Shown here one piece after another: positions 6,198 to 10,055 of a stretch of 10,055 nt of DNA. The notes below the pieces were generated by a model. That model worked only from the letters and a program-made list of their open reading frames with translations. It had not been told where the DNA came from and made no database searches. Origin of the DNA: Neisseriaceae bacterium (GTDB taxonomy: Bacteria > Pseudomonadota > Gammaproteobacteria > Burkholderiales > UBA11063); assembly GCA_947470205.1 (NCBI GenBank), contig CANISK010000038.1, forward strand, positions 1 to 10,055. Reading direction: 5' to 3'. Position 1 is the stretch's first letter. Each line of letters begins with the position of its first letter. Made by a program: the position numbers and the translations under genes.

Positions 6198-7109
6198 TTA
6201 TTCAAGTGTTGTGATAAGGGGGAAACCTAAATTTTCCCGAGAGGTATAATATTTTGCTGCAACTATTTTGGATAAGTTCCTAATTCGTCCGATGTATTGG
6301 GCACGTTCTGTGGTAGATATTGCCCCTCTTGCGTCTAATAAATTAAACACATGAGCTGCACTTAGAATGAGTTCGTATCCAGGCAAAACCAGATTTGCTT
6401 CTAAAACTGACTTGGCCTCTCCCTCATAAGCATTAAACTGTGAAAATAACCAAGGGGTGTTGGTGTATTCTAGGTTGTACTTAGATTGTTCGATTTCATT
6501 TTGCAAAAATACATCACGATAGTTGATGGTTCTACCGTGTAATGTTTTAGTCCAGATCAAATCATATACATTATCCACATTTTGTAGATACATGGCAAGA
6601 CGTTCTAAACCATAGGTGATTTCACATAGCACTGGTTTACAATCTAGCCCTCCAACTTGTTGGAAGTAGGTGAACTGGGTGATCTCCATACCATCCAACC
6701 AAAACTCCCAACCAAGACCCCAAGCACCTAGGGTTGGGTTTTCCCAGTCATCCTCTACAAAACGGATGTCATGCTTTGTGAGGTCTATGTTTAGATCTTT
6801 TAGGGAGTTTAGGTATAAATCTTGGACATTATCTGGGGAAGGTTTTAGCACCACTTGAAACTGATAGTAATGTTGCAGCCTATTTGGGCTCTCTCCGTAT
6901 CTGCTATCTTTGGGGCGTCTGGATGGCTGAACATATGCAGCGCACCAAGGCTCAGGGCCAATACTTCGTAAAAATGTGGCTGTATGTGAGGTACCAGCTC
7001 CCATTTCTTTATCAAAAGGCTGTAAAATGGTACACCCGATATTTGCCCAATAGTTTTGTAATTTTAATATGATATTTTGAAATGTAATAATTTCTTGGTT
7101 TTTATTCAT
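6198..7109 (-). CDS. glyQ: Glycyl-tRNA synthetase alpha subunit
   Basis: This is the catalytic subunit of the alpha2-beta2 bacterial glycyl-tRNA synthetase. It is strongly conserved: a TFQ..IL.LQ..W opening, the GAGTSH..T.LR..GPEPW segment, [50 protein letters not shown] and [11 protein letters not shown], then [13 protein letters not shown] and the tail [21 protein letters not shown] chose the ATG at 7109 (303 residues, the usual length) rather than an in-frame TTG at 7160, because AAGG stands 8 nt upstream and family homology begins there. The beta subunit gene glyS, normally directly downstream, is absent; guaB follows instead, so glyS must be elsewhere. Confidence 0.98.
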   Translation of the reverse strand: MNKNQEIITFQNIILKLQNYWANIGCTILQPFDKEMGAGTSHTATFLRSIGPEPWCAAYVQPSRRPKDSRYGESPNRLQHYYQFQVVLKPSPDNVQDLYLNSLKDLNIDLTKHDIRFVEDDWENPTLGAWGLGWEFWLDGMEITQFTYFQQVGGLDCKPVLCEITYGLERLAMYLQNVDNVYDLIWTKTLHGRTINYRDVFLQNEIEQSKYNLEYTNTPWLFSQFNAYEGEAKSVLEANLVLPGYELILSAAHVFNLLDARGAISTTERAQYIGRIRNLSKIVAAKYYTSRENLGFPLITTLE

Positions 7110-7117
7110 GCAATTTA

Positions 7118-7121
7118 CCTT
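7118..7121 (-). promoter_or_regulatory. Ribosome binding site deciding the glyQ start
   Basis: The minus strand reads AAGG followed by 8 nt and then the ATG at 7109. It supports this start over the upstream TTG at 7160, whose extra 17 residues would be encoded by the hairpin-forming leader. Confidence 0.75.
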
Positions 7122-7134
7122 AAAGTGTGTGTTT

Positions 7135-7167
7135 GGAGTGGAAGCACTCCCCACTTGCAATAAGTGG
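7135..7167 (-). promoter_or_regulatory. Two back-to-back perfect hairpins in the glyQ leader
   Basis: GGAGTG/CACTCC (7135-7140, 7145-7150) and CCACTT/AAGTGG (7151-7156, 7162-7167) are perfect 6-bp stems with loops of 4 and 5 nt and no gap between them. They are unusually G+C-rich for this region. A TATAAT (7183-7188) and a TGCTAAAAT extended -10 (7170-7178) lie just upstream on the minus strand. From the first promoter both hairpins would be in the 5' leader; from the second the start site would fall inside the first stem. No known riboswitch core is recognised. Confidence 0.45.
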
Positions 7168-7240
7168 TAATTTTAGCATACAATTATAATTAGGGATAAC
7201 AAAATATACTATAAAAACTAATTCGATATAAGAAAATATA

Positions 7241-7263
7241 AAAAAGTGAAGAAAAATTCTTCA
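7241..7263 (-). terminator. Weak Rho-independent terminator candidate
   Basis: On the minus strand TGAAGAA, a TTT loop and TTCTTCA form a 7-bp stem followed by C and then TTTTT. It would end transcripts coming from the PAP2 gene before glyQ. The stem has only two G-C pairs, so it may be inefficient. Confidence 0.4.
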
Positions 7264-7300
7264 GACTGTTGGTGTACATGAATGGTATCATATTGTATAG

Positions 7301-7335
7301 AGATTGCCACGACTTTGTAAATAAAGTCTCGCAAT
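7301..7335. repeat. Solo copy of the ATTGCGAG...GGCAAT stem-loop repeat
   Basis: On the minus strand it begins ATTGCGAG and ends GTGGCAATCT, the same ends and the same 33-nt core length as the unit at 1657-1689, but with a different inner stem (GACTTT/AAAGTC at 7311-7316 and 7323-7328). The conserved ends with compensating inner arms show that the fold, not the sequence, is maintained. It lies 44 bp upstream of the small plus-strand ORF. Confidence 0.7.
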
Positions 7336-7364
7336 TACTTTATAAATACAAAAAAATGTTTCAA

Positions 7365-7370
7365 AAAGGA
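7365..7370 (+). promoter_or_regulatory. Shine-Dalgarno of the small plus-strand ORF
   Basis: AAAGGA stands 8 nt before the ATG at 7379. It is as good as any ribosome binding site in the window and is the main support for translation of the 58-codon ORF. Confidence 0.5.
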
Positions 7371-7378
7371 CGGTCATC

Positions 7379-7555
7379 ATGAATACAGTTAATAACAATA
7401 ATAAACTTGTTAATTATAATACAATGCAACAACCAAAATCAGATAATTTGCAAGAGAGCAATAATCAAAAAACTGCCGGATTGTTTAATTTTACAATGAA
7501 TAATGGTTTCGGAAATGATGAAATGAATTTATCTAACACTAATAAGCAGAGTTGA
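7379..7555 (+). CDS. Possible small asparagine-rich protein (58 residues), no family recognised
   Basis: An ATG with AAAGGA 8 nt upstream opens a 58-codon frame ending in TGA at 7553-7555. It is the only plausible plus-strand gene. The product starts MNTVNNNNKLVNYNTMQQPK, is about 30% asparagine with many Gln and Ser, has almost no hydrophobic core beyond a short GLFNFTM patch, and lacks a signal peptide or membrane helix; it is probably disordered. Its last 17 bp overlap the 3' end of the convergent PAP2 gene. Asparagine richness is partly expected from A+T-rich DNA, so chance is possible. A small secreted or regulatory peptide is one possibility, but nothing in the sequence assigns a function. 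Confidence 0.45.
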   Translation: MNTVNNNNKLVNYNTMQQPKSDNLQESNNQKTAGLFNFTMNNGFGNDEMNLSNTNKQS

Positions 7556-8297
7556 TGTTAAATTTTTTGGGGGAGTTTTTTGCAAATGCAACCCCAATAA
7601 TTACACCAAGCACCGCAGAGACTATGGTATCACTTAACCAATGATTTATTGTGTATATTCGAGCGCATATCATTAAAAACATGCACCCTATAAGTAATGT
7701 TTTGATAAGGCTGTTTGATGTATAGCAATATAATACTGTCAGGCTTGCAACTGTTGTGATTACATGTCCTGATGGCATACTATTATATGCGTACAACAAA
7801 TTTGATGGATCTTTTATTTTTGATATAAAAAAATAAAAAAAATGCCACTGGTTATTCCCCATCGATGGACGCTCTCGATTAAATATAAACTTTAATAATC
7901 CGTTTGATATTCCTGCAAATATTAATGCCATAAATGATGAACAAAATATTTCACTTAGTTTTTTCTGATTAAATATAATGCATGCTAATCCCATGGTGAG
8001 TAATATTCCACCTAAAAACCACCCCTCCCCAATTCTACTTATGTTATCAAATATGTTGTATATAATTGGACTATAAAAATATTTGCATAGTTTTGTGATT
8101 GGTAAATCTACATAGGCAATTGTCGGTAAAAGAAAAACAGCAAATATGATCAATAATTTATAATTTTTTATCAATATATATTTAATAGATAAACAAATAT
8201 CTACGATATTGATATATCTGACATTGAATATAAAATACGCACTCGCCACACATATATATATAACACCGAGAATAAATAATGGGGAGATAAATTGCAA
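7539..8297 (-). CDS. PAP2-family integral membrane phosphatase
   Basis: The 252-residue protein has about six or seven hydrophobic segments (near 5-25, 47-64, 93-109, 116-138, 179-192, 198-214, 224-240). The three PAP2 motifs are present: K136 x6 R143-P144 (KFIFNRERP), PSGH at 175-178, and R213 x5 H219 x3 D223 (ARIYTINHWLSD, with Ala in place of the usual Ser before Arg). Members dephosphorylate lipid phosphates such as undecaprenyl diphosphate, phosphatidylglycerol phosphate or lipid A; the motifs do not choose between these. The start is a TTG one base past the preceding stop, backed by AAGG 9 nt upstream inside that gene; the next ATG is too far in. It is the last gene of a three-gene operon. 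Confidence 0.9.
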   Translation of the reverse strand: MQFISPLFILGVIYICVASAYFIFNVRYINIVDICLSIKYILIKNYKLLIIFAVFLLPTIAYVDLPITKLCKYFYSPIIYNIFDNISRIGEGWFLGGILLTMGLACIIFNQKKLSEIFCSSFMALIFAGISNGLLKFIFNRERPSMGNNQWHFFYFFISKIKDPSNLLYAYNSMPSGHVITTVASLTVLYCYTSNSLIKTLLIGCMFLMICARIYTINHWLSDTIVSAVLGVIIGVAFAKNSPKKFNINSAY

Positions 8298-8298
8298 T

Positions 8299-9390
8299 TT
8301 ATAAAGCCTTTTTAATAATATTCACAATGTGATTTTGAGTATTTTCATCTAAGTATGGGTGCATGGGAATGCTCACCACTTTTTTTGCTACATCTTTAGA
8401 TGTACTTAAGTCTGTACCATGATAATATTTTTTAAGAATGGGTTGCATATGCAATGGTATGGGATAATGGATTGCCGTTGGGATGCCATTGTCTTGTAAA
8501 ATATTAATGAAGTTATCTCGATTATCCACTAAAAGTGAATATTGGGCGTATACGTGTATATTGCTATTGTTAGATAAATGTGGAGTAATGCAGTTGGTGT
8601 TTTGAAGTAAGTCTGTGTATCTTTGTCCTATTTGCATTCTTTTTGCCACTTCTTGTGGAAAAATTTGCATTTTAACTAATAAAATTGCAGCTTGGATGGT
8701 GTCTAATCTACCATTAACCCCAAGAGTAGAATGGTGATATCTGATATCTTGCCCGTGGATTCTAATTTCTCGCATAGTTTTTGCGAGATTATCGTCATTA
8801 GTAAAACAAGCTCCACCGTCACCATAACACCCAAGTGGCTTAGACGGAAAAAAACTAGTACACGCAATGGTGGATAAATTACAAGATTTACGAGATTTAT
8901 ACTCAGCCCCAAAGCTTTGTGCCGCATCTTCTATCACTACAATATTTCTTTTATGAGCAATAGTGTTTATTGCATCCATATCTGCACACTGCCCAAATAA
9001 CCCTACAGCTATTATTGCTTTAGTTTTATCTGTAATCGCATTTTCAATTTTATTCACATCTATATTATATGTAGATTTATCAATATCCACAAAAACTGGC
9101 ACACCACCTAATAACACCACCATAGAAGCTGTGGCAATAAAAGTGAGGGATGGCACAATGACCTCATCCCCCGGTTTTATATTTATAGCCATAAGCGCTA
9201 TCAGTAAAGCCTTTGTTCCATCTGCAACTCCAATACAATGCTTAGCTCCTGTGTATTTAGATAAAGCATCTTCTAACTCTTTAACTTTCTCACCCATGAT
9301 AAATTGGGCTGAGTCCAATACTTCTTCTATTGATGTTAAAATTTCTTTTTGAATACCTTGATATTGTGCTTTTAAATCGATAAATTCCAT
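8299..9390 (-). CDS. WbpE/WlbC-like PLP-dependent sugar aminotransferase (DegT/DnrJ/EryC1 family)
   Basis: The 363-residue protein tracks the family closely. It opens MEFIDLKAQY, then GVADGTKAL (54-62, phosphate cup), GDEVIVPSLTFIATA (74-88), VGLFGQCADMDAI (129-141), EDAAQSFGA (154-162, the Asp155 that contacts the PLP ring), and CTSFFPSKPLGCYGDGG with the PLP lysine at K184, then HGQD.RYHH and GVNGRLDTIQAAIL. This matches WbpE, as I remember it, almost throughout. WbpE transaminates UDP-2-acetamido-3-oxo-glucuronate with glutamate towards UDP-diacetamido uronic acids of O-antigen. The partner enzymes (WbpB, WbpD, WbpI types) are absent here, so the exact substrate is inferred. AAGGGG inside the preceding gene serves as ribosome binding site, 8 bp after its stop. 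Confidence 0.9.
   Translation of the reverse strand: MEFIDLKAQYQGIQKEILTSIEEVLDSAQFIMGEKVKELEDALSKYTGAKHCIGVADGTKALLIALMAINIKPGDEVIVPSLTFIATASMVVLLGGVPVFVDIDKSTYNIDVNKIENAITDKTKAIIAVGLFGQCADMDAINTIAHKRNIVVIEDAAQSFGAEYKSRKSCNLSTIACTSFFPSKPLGCYGDGGACFTNDDNLAKTMREIRIHGQDIRYHHSTLGVNGRLDTIQAAILLVKMQIFPQEVAKRMQIGQRYTDLLQNTNCITPHLSNNSNIHVYAQYSLLVDNRDNFINILQDNGIPTAIHYPIPLHMQPILKKYYHGTDLSTSKDVAKKVVSIPMHPYLDENTQNHIVNIIKKAL
8307..8310 (-). promoter_or_regulatory. Ribosome binding site supporting the TTG start of the PAP2 gene
   Basis: The minus strand reads AAGG within the final codons of the aminotransferase gene, 9 nt before TTG at 8297. The near-contiguous stop and start suggest coupled translation. 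Confidence 0.65.
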
Positions 9391-9398
9391 GTAAATAT

Positions 9399-9977
9399 CT
9401 ACCCCTTGAATTGTATTATATTATTTTCTGATACAAAATAATCTAAACATATATCCCATGTATCATGATGAATATCATCTGTATATTGTATACCATACCC
9501 CACACCGCATAATATTAATTTTGTACAGGATATATTTTTGAAAGTGGCATCATAATATCCACCACCCCTACCCAGTCTATAACCTTTTTTATCAACTGCC
9601 ACCAGTGGAACAAAAATAACATCTAGTTCATCCCATGAGATAGACTGGTTATTTTTGATGATATTATACTCTAAATCTGACACAAAAATACGTTTATCGT
9701 TATTATACTTCGTTAGATACATCTGTTTGTGAGTTTTATTTGCAATTGGTTGGTATACTTCTTTATTTTTAGACTGGCAATAATCTATTATGTTATTTAA
9801 ATTTATCTCCCATTGATGTGCGTGATAAACCGCAATTTTATTTGCGCTTTTATTTGCGTTTTCTAATAATGAAATTATATTATGGGAAATTGATTGAATA
9901 ATCTTATGTTGTTGATTGATATCAGTTTGGGATAATTGGTTCATCATATCGTCACGAATGGTGTTTTTATTTGTCAT
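9399..9977 (-). CDS. 5-formyltetrahydrofolate cyclo-ligase (YgfA/MTHFS family)
   Basis: This enzyme uses ATP to convert 5-formyltetrahydrofolate (folinate) to 5,10-methenyltetrahydrofolate, returning a storage or dead-end folate to one-carbon metabolism. The 192 residues fit the family (about 180-200). The diagnostic segment is DVIFVPLVAVDKKGYRLGRG then GGYYD (119-143), carrying the glycine-rich nucleotide and phosphate loop, followed by GVGYGIQ and the C-terminal D.WD..LDYFVSE pattern (172-184). Early Arg8 matches the family's N-terminal K..R helix, supporting the ATG at 9977; no Shine-Dalgarno is evident there. It heads a tight operon with the aminotransferase (8-bp gap) and PAP2 genes; no functional link between folate repair and sugar modification is obvious. 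Confidence 0.94.
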   Translation of the reverse strand: MTNKNTIRDDMMNQLSQTDINQQHKIIQSISHNIISLLENANKSANKIAVYHAHQWEINLNNIIDYCQSKNKEVYQPIANKTHKQMYLTKYNNDKRIFVSDLEYNIIKNNQSISWDELDVIFVPLVAVDKKGYRLGRGGGYYDATFKNISCTKLILCGVGYGIQYTDDIHHDTWDICLDYFVSENNIIQFKG

Positions 9978-10055
9978 GTTAATTAATTAACTATAAATTT
10001 TCACTAAAAGTTTTTATGTTAAACAATAGTATATCAAATATTTTGTACAATGACA
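9978..10055. promoter_or_regulatory. A+T-rich leader upstream of the cyclo-ligase operon with a 14-bp palindrome
   Basis: GTTAATTAATTAAC (9978-9991) is a perfect palindrome immediately before the ATG, where a ribosome binding site would normally lie. Further upstream on the minus strand a TTGTAC, 16 bp, TATTGT arrangement could be a weak promoter. No ORF is seen here up to the window edge. Confidence 0.3.

Noticed and set aside
6198..7160. A longer glyQ reading frame starting at TTG 7160 (320 residues)
   Set aside because: The extra 17 residues have no family counterpart and overlap the leader hairpins, while ATG 7109 has AAGG at 8 nt and gives the standard 303 residues.
7110..7200. Glycine riboswitch or T-box in front of glyQ
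   Set aside because: The leader is too short, and neither a glycine aptamer core nor a T-box sequence is visible; only two simple hairpins are present.
8703..8927. A 74-codon minus-strand frame inside the aminotransferase gene
   Set aside because: It overlaps the conserved catalytic region of a well-supported gene in another frame and shows no ribosome binding site or protein character of its own.
8963..9352. A 129-codon plus-strand frame opposite the aminotransferase gene
   Set aside because: Lies fully antisense to a gene with intact catalytic motifs and has no recognisable product.
9978..10055. 6S RNA upstream of the 5-formyltetrahydrofolate cyclo-ligase gene, as in E. coli ssrS-ygfA
   Set aside because: Only 78 A+T-rich bases are available and no long bulged stem is visible.

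Overview
The window is A+T-rich bacterial DNA, densely coded and almost entirely on the minus strand. It comes from a proteobacterium. UppS, Frr, SmpB, GuaB and GlyQ all read as beta/gammaproteobacterial forms, but I cannot name the genus. The low G+C, the palindromic repeats between genes and a probable type III secretion (T3SS) gatekeeper gene would fit a host-associated or intracellular lineage; that lifestyle is an inference.

Layout in the direction of transcription (right to left). At the right end is a tight three-gene operon: a 5-formyltetrahydrofolate cyclo-ligase, a WbpE-like sugar aminotransferase and a PAP2 membrane phosphatase. About 430 bp with no minus-strand gene follows. It holds a palindromic repeat, a weak terminator, paired hairpins in front of glyQ, and a 58-codon asparagine-rich ORF on the plus strand with a good ribosome binding site, the only plausible plus-strand gene. 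Next comes glyQ (without glyS), closely followed by guaB. The guaB stop codon and last few codons lie inside a 125-bp imperfect palindrome.

The central block (about 2341-4478) is the most distinctive. Two small, helix-rich genes of unknown function precede a 437-residue protein that I read as an SctW (YopN/CopN/MxiC-type) T3SS gatekeeper with a fused TyeA-like C-terminal region. All three have their own Shine-Dalgarno sequences, and a consensus-like -10 box and a perfect inverted repeat lie upstream of the first. After this come smpB, a gap filled with repeats, and frr-uppS-cdsA (cdsA cut by the window edge), a conserved arrangement linking ribosome recycling with undecaprenyl and phospholipid synthesis.

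Repeats are the second theme. One family has conserved ends ATTGCGAG...GGCAAT around a variable stem-loop (three copies, two of them head-to-head between frr and smpB). A second family reads GGATCC..CGCGAGGATGACAAA (1581-1631, 4101-4130). The large guaB palindrome has an end that recurs right after smpB. No tRNA, rRNA, CRISPR array, insertion sequence or prophage gene was seen.
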